64,000 nucleotides of DNA. Origin: Streptomyces sp. CG 926. GTDB lineage: Bacteria; Actinomycetota; Actinomycetes; Streptomycetales; Streptomycetaceae. The notes below the pieces were generated by a model that was given only the letters and a program-made list of their open reading frames with translations, was not told the origin of the DNA and ran no database searches. Both the position numbers and the translations under genes were made by a program. Positions within the stretch are counted from its first letter, which is position 1. The number at the start of each line of letters is the position of its first letter. Location: assembly GCF_003148825.1 (NCBI RefSeq), contig NZ_QGGZ01000006.1, positions 372,001 through 436,000 of the forward strand, given 5' to 3'. Positions 16,871 to 24,888 of the stretch are shown here, in pieces.

Positions 16871-17755
16871 GTGCAGCACGGTCCCGCGGTGCGCCGACGC
16901 AAGCTCGGCGAGGAACTGCGTGCCCTACGCGACCGGTCCGGACTCACCAGTGGTGAGGCGGCCCGGATCATGGGGTGGCACCAGTCGAAGATCAGCCGCA
17001 TCGAGACAGGCCGCAGCGGCGTGAAGCCGGAGGACATCCGGCTGCTCCTCGACGCCTACGGGGAGATCGTGAGCCCCGAGCAGCGCGCGCTGCTGGAGGC
17101 GCTGTCCGCCTCGGCCGCGGGCCCCGGTCCGGCGGGCGACACCGGGCGCGGGCGCCAGTGGTGGCACGACTACCGGGGGCTGTTGCCCCAGGAGTACCGG
17201 GACTTCATCAGCCTGGAGGCGGGGGCGAGGTCGGCCCGCACCGTGGAGCTGTCCGTGGTGCCGGGGCTGCTGCAGACCCCCGGATACGCGCGGGCCGTGA
17301 CCCGGGCCGCGCTGGGCGGGCTGCCGGAGCCGAAGGTGGACGCTTTGGTCGAGGTACGGCTGGCCCGGCAGGCGGTGCTGCGGACCGATCCGCCGCTGGA
17401 GCTGAGCGCCGTACTGGACGAGGCGGTGCTACGCCGGCAGATCGGCGGGCCCGGGGTGATGGCCGAGCAATTGCGACACCTGGCGGAGGTGTCGAGACTG
17501 CCTCAAGTGCGCCTACAGGTACTCCCGTTCAGCGTCGGAGGGCATCTCGGCCTGACCGGACCGTTCGTTATTTTTTCTTTTCCGGACATCGCTGATCTGG
17601 ATGTGGTGGTACTCGACCATTTGACGAGTAGCCTCTATCTGGAGCGGAAGGAAGACCTTGAGGCGTACGGCGCCGCGTTCCGCACCATCCAGGCGCACGC
17701 CCTCCCGCCCCAGGACTCGTCGGAACTCATCAGCTCACTCGCTGACGACGCGTAA
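16871..17755 (+). CDS. WhiJ-like XRE regulator with DUF5753 domain
   Basis: This 294-residue DNA-binding protein has an N-terminal helix-turn-helix (LRDRSGLTSGEAARIMGWHQSKISRIETGRSG, about residues 20-50) followed by the DUF5753 domain found in WhiJ-like Streptomyces regulators. Markers include VPGLLQTPGYARAV, VEVRLARQAVL and QLRHLAEVSRLPQVRLQVLPF. GTG 16871 was chosen because GGAGG lies 5 bp upstream; the frame remains open further upstream but that part has no domain. Codons near 17567-17585 (GTT ATT TTT TCT TTT) are AT-ending, unlike the rest. The DUF397 gene follows by 12 bp. XRE/DUF397 pairs such as Scr1/Scr2 affect antibiotic production and development. Confidence 0.9.
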   Translation: MQHGPAVRRRKLGEELRALRDRSGLTSGEAARIMGWHQSKISRIETGRSGVKPEDIRLLLDAYGEIVSPEQRALLEALSASAAGPGPAGDTGRGRQWWHDYRGLLPQEYRDFISLEAGARSARTVELSVVPGLLQTPGYARAVTRAALGGLPEPKVDALVEVRLARQAVLRTDPPLELSAVLDEAVLRRQIGGPGVMAEQLRHLAEVSRLPQVRLQVLPFSVGGHLGLTGPFVIFSFPDIADLDVVVLDHLTSSLYLERKEDLEAYGAAFRTIQAHALPPQDSSELISSLADDA

Positions 17756-17767
17756 GGAGGCACCCCC

Positions 17768-17989
17768 GTGTCCGCAACCCCCTTATCCAGCAGCGGACTT
17801 CTGATCAGCGCGCGGTGGCGGCGGAGCAGCCGCAGCACCGGAATGAACAACTGCGTGGAAGCGGCAGTCCTGGACGGCGGTCTGCTGGCCGTCCGTGACT
17901 CCAAGCGGACGGACGGCCCGGCCGTGCTCTTCACCGGGCCCGCCTGGACCGGCTTCCTCGCCTCGGTACGGGTCGACGTGTACGCGTAG
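17768..17989 (+). CDS. DUF397 protein, partner of XRE regulator
   Basis: This is a 73-residue DUF397 protein. It carries the family pattern WRRSSRSTGMNNCVEAAVLD, AVRDSK, and a final FTGPAWTGFLASVR. DUF397 proteins are small partners of WhiJ/Scr1-type regulators. The GTG start sits 7 bp after AAGGAGG, which overlaps the stop of the XRE gene, so the two are co-translated. Codon 6 is TTA (17783-17785), the rare leucine codon read by the bldA tRNA in Streptomyces, which would link its production to development. Confidence 0.88.
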   Translation: MSATPLSSSGLLISARWRRSSRSTGMNNCVEAAVLDGGLLAVRDSKRTDGPAVLFTGPAWTGFLASVRVDVYA

Positions 17990-17997
17990 CCCCGCCC

Positions 17998-18055
17998 GGG
18001 ACCACCCGGAAACGCCGGGACCATCCGGAGACGCCGGGAGCACCCGGTAGTGACC
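17998..18055. repeat. ~19-bp tandem repeat, three degenerate copies
   Basis: GGGACCACCCGGAAACGCC (17998-18016) is repeated as GGGACCATCCGGAGACGCC (18017-18035) and once more in decayed form. It lies between the converging DUF397 and bioF genes. Confidence 0.7.
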
Positions 18056-18093
18056 GGGACCCCTGCAACGCCCAGGACTTCGGCCGATACGGC

Positions 18094-19275
18094 CTACCGG
18101 CCCTGGCCGTCCGTGGCTCCGGCGGGTGCGGTCGCCAGGATCGTCCCGACCGCCCGATCGATCTCGTCCCCCGTGAGATCGGCCCGGGCGGTCAGCCGCA
18201 GCCGGGAGATGCCGTCCGGCACCGACGGCGGACGGAAGCACCCCACGAACAGACCTGCCTCGCGGCAGTCGGCGGCCCAGCGCAGTGCCGCCGACGCCGA
18301 CGGGGCCCGTACCGACACCACGGCCGCGTCCGGCCGGGCCGCGGTCAGGCCGGACGCGGTGAGCCGCCCGTACAGCTGGGCGGCCACCTCGCGGGCGCGA
18401 TCCGCGCGCTCCGGTTCCCGCCGGAGCAGGCGCAGGCTCGCCAGCGCCGCGCCGGCGGCGGCCGGGGCCAGCCCGGTGTCGAAGATGAAGGTGCGCGCGG
18501 TGTTGACCAGGTGCCTGATCACCTTGGCCGGACCGAGCACGGCCCCGCCCTGGCTGCCCAGGGACTTCGAGAGGGTCAAGGTGGCGACCACGTAGGGCGC
18601 CCCCGCGAGCCCGGCGGCGTGCAGCGCGCCGCGGCCGCCCTCGCCCAGCACGCCCAGCCCGTGGGCGTCGTCGACGAGCAGGGCGGCGCCCTCGTCCCGG
18701 CAGGCGGCGGCGTACCCGGCCAGCGGGGCGGCGTCCCCGTCCACGGAGAACACCGAATCGCTGACCAGCAGCGCCCGGCCCTCGTGCGCGGCGAGCGTCT
18801 TGCGCGCGGTGTCCGGGTCGGCGTGCGGGACCACGGCGGTCTCGGCCCGCGAGAGCCGGCAGCCGTCGACGATCGAGGCGTGGTTCCCGGCGTCGGACAC
18901 GACCAGCGTGCCCCGGCCGCTGAGGGCGGTGACCGCGGCGAGATTGGCCGCGTAGCCGGAGGACAGGACGAGCGCGGCCTCGAACCCGCAGAAGGCCGCG
19001 AGCTCCCGCTCCAGTTCGGTGTGCAGCTCGGTGGTACCGGTCACGAGCCGCGAACCGGTGGCTCCGGCGCCCCAGGTCTCGGCCGCCTCCCGCGCCCCGC
19101 GGACGGTCTCGGGGTGCAGGGACAGTCCGAGGTAGTCGTTGCTCGCGAGGTCCAGCAGCGGCGACACGGACGGCCGGGGGCGCAGCGTGCGGACGAGGCC
19201 GGCTTCCTCCCGCGCGCGCTCCGCGTCGTCGATCCACGCGAAGACGTCCACCGGGTCGGGAGTGAGCTGGGGCAT
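18094..19275 (-). CDS. bioF: 8-amino-7-oxononanoate synthase
   Basis: BioF is a PLP enzyme that condenses pimeloyl-thioester with alanine, the first step of biotin ring assembly. The 393-residue length fits. Clear parts are SNDYLGLSLHPE, GAGATGSRLVTGTTELHTELE, the VSDAGNHASIVDG segment, VDDAHGLGVLG and the PLP lysine Lys237 in LSKSLGSQGG. I chose ATG 19275, after which MPQLTPDPVDVFAW begins; a longer frame upstream runs through the promoter region. It is divergent from bioB. Confidence 0.94.
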   Translation of the reverse strand: MPQLTPDPVDVFAWIDDAERAREEAGLVRTLRPRPSVSPLLDLASNDYLGLSLHPETVRGAREAAETWGAGATGSRLVTGTTELHTELERELAAFCGFEAALVLSSGYAANLAAVTALSGRGTLVVSDAGNHASIVDGCRLSRAETAVVPHADPDTARKTLAAHEGRALLVSDSVFSVDGDAAPLAGYAAACRDEGAALLVDDAHGLGVLGEGGRGALHAAGLAGAPYVVATLTLSKSLGSQGGAVLGPAKVIRHLVNTARTFIFDTGLAPAAAGAALASLRLLRREPERADRAREVAAQLYGRLTASGLTAARPDAAVVSVRAPSASAALRWAADCREAGLFVGCFRPPSVPDGISRLRLTARADLTGDEIDRAVGTILATAPAGATDGQGR

Positions 19276-19347
19276 CGGCACGTCCTCGTGTTTTGTCGGC
19301 AGTCCACAGACCTGCCCCGACCCTAGCTCGCGCGACCGCTGCGCCAG

Positions 19348-19363
19348 GTGTGGTGATACACAC
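19348..19363. promoter_or_regulatory. palindrome in bioF-bioB intergenic region
   Basis: GTGTG-GTGATA-CACAC is a 5-bp inverted repeat in the 157-bp divergent spacer, about 70 bp from each start. It may be the operator through which both biotin transcription units respond to one regulator. No BioQ-type or BirA-type consensus could be confirmed. Confidence 0.35.
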
Positions 19364-19432
19364 ACACCCATCCGGCCATGTTGTGCGATCTCTCCTTGGC
19401 CGGGGGCGGGGGTGTGGGACAGGATCGGGTCC

Positions 19433-20683
19433 ATGGACCTGCTGAACACCCTGGTGGACAAGGGGCTGCGGCGCGAGCTGCCGACCCGCGAAGAAGCGCT
19501 CGCCGTACTGGCGACTTCTGACGACGAACTGCTCGACGTGGTGGCCGCCGCCGGCAAGGTGCGCCGCCAGTGGTTCGGGCGTCGCGTCAAGCTGAACTAC
19601 CTGGTCAACCTGAAGTCGGGCCTGTGCCCCGAGGACTGCTCCTACTGTTCCCAGCGCCTGGGATCGACGGCCGGGATCCTCAAGTACACCTGGCTGAAGC
19701 CCGAAGAGGCCTCCCAGGCCGCCGCCGCCGGTGTCGCGGGCGGCGCGAAGCGGGTCTGCCTGGTCGCGAGCGGCCGCGGGCCGACGGACCGGGACGTGGA
19801 CCGCGTCGGCAAGACGATCGCGGCGATCAAGGAGCAGAACGAGGGCGTCGAGGTCTGCGCGTGCCTCGGCCTGCTCTCGGACGGCCAGGCGGAGCGGCTG
19901 CGGGACGCGGGCGCGGACGCCTACAACCACAACCTCAACACGTCCGAGGCGACGTACGGGCAGATCACCAAGACCCACACCTACGCGGACCGCGTCGACA
20001 CCGTGCAGAAGGCGCACGGCGCCGGTCTGTCCGCGTGCTCCGGTCTGATCGCGGGCATGGGCGAGAGCGACGAGGACCTCGTCGACGTCGTCTTCTCGCT
20101 GCGCGAGCTGGACGCGGACTCGGTGCCGGTCAACTTCCTGATCCCGTTCGAGGGCACCCCGCTGGCCAAGGAGTGGAACCTCACCCCGCAGCGCTGCCTG
20201 CGCATCCTGGCGATGGCGCGGTTCGTCTGCCCCGACGTCGAGGTCCGCCTCGCCGGCGGGCGCGAGGTGCACCTGCGCTCGATGCAGCCGCTGGCCCTGC
20301 ACATCGTCAACTCGATCTTCCTCGGCGACTACCTGACCAGTGAGGGCCAGGCCGGTCAGGCCGACCTCGACATGATCGCGGACGCCGGTTTCGAGGTGGA
20401 GGGCGCCGGTACGACGACCCTTCCCGCGCACCGCTCCGACGCCCTGGCCGCCGCCACCGGCGGGGGCTGCGGTTCGAACGGCGGCGCCTCGCTCTGCGGT
20501 TCGGGCGCGTCCGCCGAGGGCGACGAGGCCGCGGGCTGCGGCTCCGCGTGCGGCGGCTGCTCCGGCCACGCGCCGGCGGCCGCGACGCCCGCGCCGGTCC
20601 AGGCCGAGGCCGGCGAGGTCCGCCCCGAGCTGGTGGCCGTGCGCCGACGCGGCGCGGGAACGGACGTCGCCCCCAATGCCTGA
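19433..20683 (+). CDS. bioB: biotin synthase with Cys-rich C-terminal tail
   Basis: BioB is a radical-SAM enzyme that inserts sulfur into dethiobiotin. The 416-residue protein has CPEDCSYC (the CxxxCxxC 4Fe-4S motif, about 66-73), YNHNLNTS, and the [2Fe-2S]-site residues in the barrel. The catalytic core ends near residue 335. Beyond it is a ~80-residue tail with five cysteines (346, 355, 369, 373, 376) in Gly/Ser/Ala-rich sequence, and the last three again have CxxxCxxC spacing (CGSACGGC). The tail's role is unknown; it may bind iron or a cluster. The 3' end overlaps bioA by 8 bases. Confidence 0.95.
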   Translation: MDLLNTLVDKGLRRELPTREEALAVLATSDDELLDVVAAAGKVRRQWFGRRVKLNYLVNLKSGLCPEDCSYCSQRLGSTAGILKYTWLKPEEASQAAAAGVAGGAKRVCLVASGRGPTDRDVDRVGKTIAAIKEQNEGVEVCACLGLLSDGQAERLRDAGADAYNHNLNTSEATYGQITKTHTYADRVDTVQKAHGAGLSACSGLIAGMGESDEDLVDVVFSLRELDADSVPVNFLIPFEGTPLAKEWNLTPQRCLRILAMARFVCPDVEVRLAGGREVHLRSMQPLALHIVNSIFLGDYLTSEGQAGQADLDMIADAGFEVEGAGTTTLPAHRSDALAAATGGGCGSNGGASLCGSGASAEGDEAAGCGSACGGCSGHAPAAATPAPVQAEAGEVRPELVAVRRRGAGTDVAPNA

Positions 20684-21998
20684 CCGGCGTGAACCGCTGT
20701 CGGCCGGCGCGGAACTGCTCGCGCTGGACCGGCAGCACGTCTGGCACCCGTACGGCCCGATGCCCGGGCGGCAGGAGCCGCTGATCATCGCCTCCGCCTC
20801 GGGGGTCCGGCTGCGGCTCGCCGACCCGTCCCAGGGGCACGGTCACGAAGAGCTGGTCGACGGCATGTCCTCCTGGTGGTCAGCGATCCACGGCTACAAC
20901 CACCCGGTGCTCAACGAGGCCGCCACCGCGCAGCTGGGGCGGATGTCGCACGTGATGTTCGGCGGGCTCACCCATGAGCCCGCCGTCCGGCTCGCCGCCA
21001 AGCTCGTCGAGATCACCCCGCCGGGGCTGGAGCACGTCTTCCTCTCCGACTCGGGCTCGGTGTCCGTCGAGGTCGCGGTGAAGATGTGCCTCCAGTACTG
21101 GCGTTCGCTGGGACGGACGGGCAAGACCCGGCTGCTGACCTGGCGCGGCGGCTACCACGGGGACACCTGGCAGCCGATGGCCGTCTGCGACCCGGACGGC
21201 GGGATGCACGAGCTGTGGCAGGGTCACCTGCCGCGGCAGGTCTTCGCGGACGCGCCGCCCGCCGGTTTCGACACGCCCGTGGACCCGGCGTACGCCGACC
21301 ACCTGCGCGCCACGATCTCCGCGCACGCGGACGAGCTGGCCGCGGTCATCGTGGAGCCGGTGGTGCAGGGTGCGGGCGGTATGCGCTTCCACCACCCGGG
21401 CCACCTGCGGGTGCTGCGCGAGCTGTGCGACGAGTACGGGGTCCTGCTGATCCTGGACGAGATCGCCACGGGCTTCGGGCGTACGGGCGCGCTCTTCGCG
21501 GCCGACCACGCGGGGATCACCCCGGATGTGATGTGCCTGGGCAAGTCGCTGACCGGCGGTTACCTCACGCTGGCGGCGACCTTGTGCACGGAGCGGGTGG
21601 CGAGCGGCATCTCCCAGGGCGAGGTCCCGGTGCTGGCGCACGGGCCGACCTTCATGGGCAATCCGCTGGCCACCGCCGTGGCCCTGGCCTCGGTCGAGCT
21701 GCTGCTCGGCCAGGACTGGGCGACGGAGGTCAAGCGGATCGAGTCGGGGCTGCGCGAAGGCCTGGCGGCGGCGTCGGACATCCCCGGGGTGAAGGACGTA
21801 CGCGTCCTGGGCGCCATCGGGGTGGTCCAGCTCGACCACGAGATCGACGTGGTGGCGGCCACCCGGGCGGCGGTGCGCGAGGGCGTGTGGGTGCGCCCGT
21901 TCCGGGACCTGATCTATGTCATGCCGCCGTTCGTGACCGGCGACGAGGACGTGGCCCGTATCTGCCGTGCGGTGTGCGCGGCGGCGCAGGAAGGTTGA
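20676..21998 (+). CDS. bioA: adenosylmethionine-8-amino-7-oxononanoate aminotransferase
   Basis: BioA is a class III PLP aminotransferase that uses S-adenosylmethionine as amino donor to make 7,8-diaminopelargonate. The 440-residue protein shows VWHPYGPM near the N-terminus, DGMSSWWSAIHGYNHP, GGYHGDTWQPMAVCDP, DEIATGFGRTG and the PLP lysine Lys290 in CLGKSLTGGYLTLAATL. Its ATG lies inside the end of bioB and its stop is one base before the bioD start, so bioB-bioA-bioD is one coupled unit. Confidence 0.95.
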   Translation: MPDRREPLSAGAELLALDRQHVWHPYGPMPGRQEPLIIASASGVRLRLADPSQGHGHEELVDGMSSWWSAIHGYNHPVLNEAATAQLGRMSHVMFGGLTHEPAVRLAAKLVEITPPGLEHVFLSDSGSVSVEVAVKMCLQYWRSLGRTGKTRLLTWRGGYHGDTWQPMAVCDPDGGMHELWQGHLPRQVFADAPPAGFDTPVDPAYADHLRATISAHADELAAVIVEPVVQGAGGMRFHHPGHLRVLRELCDEYGVLLILDEIATGFGRTGALFAADHAGITPDVMCLGKSLTGGYLTLAATLCTERVASGISQGEVPVLAHGPTFMGNPLATAVALASVELLLGQDWATEVKRIESGLREGLAAASDIPGVKDVRVLGAIGVVQLDHEIDVVAATRAAVREGVWVRPFRDLIYVMPPFVTGDEDVARICRAVCAAAQEG

Positions 21999-21999
21999 G

Positions 22000-22734
22000 A
22001 TGTCCGTACTGATGGTGTCCGGTACGGGCACCGAGATCGGCAAGACGGTGGTCACGTCGGCGATCGCGGCCGCCGCGGTGGCCGCCGGCCGCTCGGTGGC
22101 CGTGCTCAAGCCGGCGCAGACGGGCGTCGGCCCGCGGGAGCCGGGGGACGCCGCGGAGGCGGTCCGGCTGGCCGGCCCCTCGGTCACGGCGGTGGAACTG
22201 GCCCGCTATCCGGAGCCCTTGGCCCCGGACACGGCGGCCCGCCGCTCGGGGCTGGCGACGCTCTCCCCGGCGCAGATCGCGGAGGCGGCGCAGCAGCTGT
22301 CGCAGGACCACGACCTGGTTCTGGTGGAGGGCGCGGGCGGACTACTCGTGCGCTTCGACGAGGCGGGCCACACGCTGGCCGACGCGGCCCGCCTGCTCGG
22401 CGCGCCGACGCTGCTCGTCGCCCAGGCGGGTCTCGGCACGCTCAGCTCCACCACGTTGGCGGCGGAGGCCCTGCGGGCCCGGGGCCTGACCGGGCTGGGC
22501 GTGGTGGTCGGCAGCTGGCCGCGGAACCCGGACCTGGCGGCCCGCTGCAACCTGGCGGACCTCACGAAGTCCTCGGGCCTGCCGCTGCTCGGCGCGGTCC
22601 CGGAGGGCTCGGGAACCCTCACGCCGGACCGCTTCCGCGCGGCGGCCCCGACCTGGCTGGCGGAGCCCCTCTCGGGCACCTGGCAGGCGAACGCCTTCCT
22701 CACCACCTGGCCCCCACCCCCCTTCACCGCCTAA
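22000..22734 (+). CDS. bioD: dethiobiotin synthetase
   Basis: BioD closes the ureido ring of dethiobiotin with ATP and CO2. The 244-residue product begins with the P-loop VSGTGTEIGKTVV (6-18), followed by LKPAQTG with the substrate lysine and VEGAGGLLVR. The Pro-rich end (TTWPPPPFTA) is unremarkable. The start codon is one base after the bioA stop. The repeat element at 22754-22845 follows. Confidence 0.94.
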   Translation: MSVLMVSGTGTEIGKTVVTSAIAAAAVAAGRSVAVLKPAQTGVGPREPGDAAEAVRLAGPSVTAVELARYPEPLAPDTAARRSGLATLSPAQIAEAAQQLSQDHDLVLVEGAGGLLVRFDEAGHTLADAARLLGAPTLLVAQAGLGTLSSTTLAAEALRARGLTGLGVVVGSWPRNPDLAARCNLADLTKSSGLPLLGAVPEGSGTLTPDRFRAAAPTWLAEPLSGTWQANAFLTTWPPPPFTA

Positions 22735-22753
22735 GGCCCACAGCCCGGAGCCC

Positions 22754-22845
22754 ATCCCAGCCCCGCCGGCGCCAACCCCAGCGCCACCGACGCCAACCCC
22801 AGCCCCGCCGGCGTTTGAGGCGCGGGGTCTGGGGCGGAGCCCCAG
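22754..22845. repeat. second copy of the REP-like element
   Basis: Degenerate tandem units of the type CCAACCCCAGC(G/C)CC lead into a 39-bp core (22807-22845) identical to 2905-2943. The core includes the perfect hairpin CTGGGGC-GGA-GCCCCAG (22829-22845). Like the first copy it lies between converging genes (bioD and a GNAT gene), so it probably serves as a bidirectional terminator. Confidence 0.85.
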
Positions 22846-22894
22846 TTCTCCCACCCGCACCCACCGGCACCCGCAACCGCAGCCGCAGCCGCAG

Positions 22895-23317
22895 CTAGCC
22901 GAGCGGCTTCACCCACCGCGTCCACTGCTCCTCCGGCCGATACCCGACCGCGCCCCACACCCGGTGCGCCCGCTCGTTGCGGTCGAGCACCATCGCGTCC
23001 CCCCGCCGCCCGCCGAGCGCCACGAACCGCTCCTCCGCGGCGGCCAGCAGCGCGGCCCCGATGCCCTGCCTCCGGTGCCCCGGATGCACGGCGAGCCGGT
23101 AGAGGTGGCAGCGCCACCCGTCGAAGCCGGCGATCACCGTGCCGACGAGTTCCCCCTCGCGCCGGGCGAGCAGCAGCGCCTCGGGGTCCCGGTCGTGCAG
23201 ACGCTCGACCCCGGCGAGATCGTCGCTGATACTCGTTCCCTCCGCGGCGGCCTTCCAGAAGTCCAGGACCGCAGCCAGGTCGGTGGTCGACGCGGGGCCG
23301 ATATGAAGATCACTCAT
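22895..23317 (-). CDS. GNAT family N-acetyltransferase
   Basis: This 140-residue single-domain acetyltransferase has the acetyl-CoA loop VHPGHRRQGIGAALL (about residues 80-94), preceded by the strand LYRLAV. It ends with the usual NERAHRVWGAVGYRPEEQW strand-helix pattern. The overall form resembles RimI-like or small-molecule acetyltransferases. It converges on bioD but there is no sign of a role in biotin metabolism. Substrate unknown. Confidence 0.88.
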   Translation of the reverse strand: MSDLHIGPASTTDLAAVLDFWKAAAEGTSISDDLAGVERLHDRDPEALLLARREGELVGTVIAGFDGWRCHLYRLAVHPGHRRQGIGAALLAAAEERFVALGGRRGDAMVLDRNERAHRVWGAVGYRPEEQWTRWVKPLG

Positions 23318-23390
23318 GGCTGAATCCCATCATCCGGCCGCGCTCCACCAAAAGAATGATCCGTTCCCTTTGCTCTTCCTTTACCATGTG

Positions 23391-23417
23391 GTGAAAGGTC
23401 CCTCTTGAGTGAAAGGT
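23391..23417. repeat. direct repeat upstream of CNNM genes
   Basis: GTGAAAGGT occurs at 23391-23399 and 23409-23417, an 18-bp period, about 140 bp before the first CNNM/CBS gene. It could be a regulator half-site pair; nothing more is visible in this 236-bp gap. Confidence 0.3.
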
Positions 23418-23553
23418 GTGAGCGTCCGCCCATGGGCGAGCCTCCCAGTCCCCGACACAGCCGTTCGCGACCTACCGGTCCGCGGTCTTCCCCTTCGCGA
23501 CATCGCGCGATCCCCCGCCTCCTGGCCGATCATGGGACGGAGGTGATCGACCG

Positions 23554-24888
23554 ATGACCGAGGTGCTCCTGCTCGTCGCGGCATTCGTGCTCTGTCTCGT
23601 CTGTGGAGTCTTCGTCGCCGCCGAGTTCTCGCTGACGACCGTGGAACGCAGCGAACTCGAACGAGCCGTCGAGCGCGGCGAGCGCGGGGCGGACAGCGCC
23701 CTGGCCGCCGTCCGCACCCTGACGTTCCAGCTCTCCGGCGCCCAGCTCGGCATCACCGTCACCGGCCTGGTCATCGGCATGATCTCCAAGCCGTCGATCT
23801 CCGCCCTGCTCCAGGGCCCCTTCGAGGCCATGGGCCTGTCGGCCGGCACCGCCTCCTCCGTCGCCCTGGTCCTCGGCACCGCAATCTCGACCGTCGTCCT
23901 GATGGTCGTCGGCGAGTTGGTGCCCAAGAACTGGGCGATCTCCTCGCCGCTCGCGATCGCCAAGCGCGTCGCGACCATGCAGCGGGTCTTCAGCCGGGCG
24001 TTCAGGCCCCTGATCAGCCACCTCAACACCACCGCGAACCACATGGTGCGCCGCTTCGGTCTGGAGCCGGCCGAGGAGCTGGCCTCCGCGCGCACCCCGC
24101 AGGAGCTGGTCGCGCTCGCGCGCCACTCGGCCAAGGCGGGCGCGCTGGAGAAGGACACCGCCGAGCTGTTCGTCCGCACCCTGAACCTCGCCGACCTGAC
24201 CGCCGAGAACGTGATGACCCCGCGCGTCCAGGTCACCGCCCTCGACGTGCAGACCACGGCCGAGGACGTGGCGAACGCGACGCTGGCCACCGGTCTGTCC
24301 CGCTTCCCGGTGTACCGGGGCAGCCTCGACACCGTCGTCGGGACCGTCCACGTCAAGGACGTCCTGGCCCTGCCGGCCGCGGAGCGCCGCCGCCGTCCCG
24401 TGTCGCAGCTGCTGCGCGAGCCCCTCTTCGTACCGGAGTCGCTGACCGTGGACCGGCTGCTGGACCGGCTGTCCGGCAAGCAGACGATGGCCGTGGTCAT
24501 CGACGAGTACGGCGGCACGGCCGGCGTGGCCACGCTGGAGGACATCGTCGAGGAGGTCGTCGGCGAGGTCCGCGACGAGCACGACCCGCACGAGACGCCC
24601 GACCTGGCCCCGGCCGGTACGGACGAGGCCGGGAACCTGCTCTACTCCGCCGACGGCGCGGCGCGTACCGACCAGCTCCGGCTGATCGGACTGCGCGTGC
24701 CGGACGGCCCGTACGAGACCCTGGCCGGCCTGATAGCGACCGAGCTGGGCCGGATCCCGACGGTCGGCGACCGCATGGAACTGAACGGCTGGCGCCTGGA
24801 CGTGGTGGACGCCGTCGGGCGCCGGGCCTCGCGTGTGTTGCTGCACGCCCCGGCCGAACCCGCCGACGGAACGGAGGAGGCCCGATGA
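23554..24888 (+). CDS. CNNM/HlyC-CorC family membrane protein (full-length type)
   Basis: This 444-residue protein has an N-terminal CNNM membrane domain (about 1-180) with GVFVAAEFSLTTVERS and VVGELVPKNWAI. A CBS-domain pair follows (~200-330: VMTPRVQVTALDV, SRFPVYRG, VHVKDVL, DEYGGTAGVATLEDIVEEVVGEV), and then a C-terminal CorC_HlyC domain. The family is linked to Mg2+/Co2+ transport or efflux; the old name hemolysin is misleading. A GGAGGTGA lies upstream of ATG 23554. The stop overlaps the next start as ATGA, so a paired product is likely. Confidence 0.9.
   Translation: MTEVLLLVAAFVLCLVCGVFVAAEFSLTTVERSELERAVERGERGADSALAAVRTLTFQLSGAQLGITVTGLVIGMISKPSISALLQGPFEAMGLSAGTASSVALVLGTAISTVVLMVVGELVPKNWAISSPLAIAKRVATMQRVFSRAFRPLISHLNTTANHMVRRFGLEPAEELASARTPQELVALARHSAKAGALEKDTAELFVRTLNLADLTAENVMTPRVQVTALDVQTTAEDVANATLATGLSRFPVYRGSLDTVVGTVHVKDVLALPAAERRRRPVSQLLREPLFVPESLTVDRLLDRLSGKQTMAVVIDEYGGTAGVATLEDIVEEVVGEVRDEHDPHETPDLAPAGTDEAGNLLYSADGAARTDQLRLIGLRVPDGPYETLAGLIATELGRIPTVGDRMELNGWRLDVVDAVGRRASRVLLHAPAEPADGTEEAR

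Noticed and set aside
19130..19330. Extension of bioF upstream of ATG 19275
   Set aside because: The extra sequence lies over the divergent promoter and is not conserved-looking; family N-termini begin near MPQLTPDPVDVFAW.
17783..20788. A very long minus-strand frame (about 1000 codons) across bioF and antisense to bioB
   Set aside because: It is open only because GC-rich codons on the opposite strand avoid stops; bioF and bioB have the conserved motifs, and only the bioF part of this frame is real.
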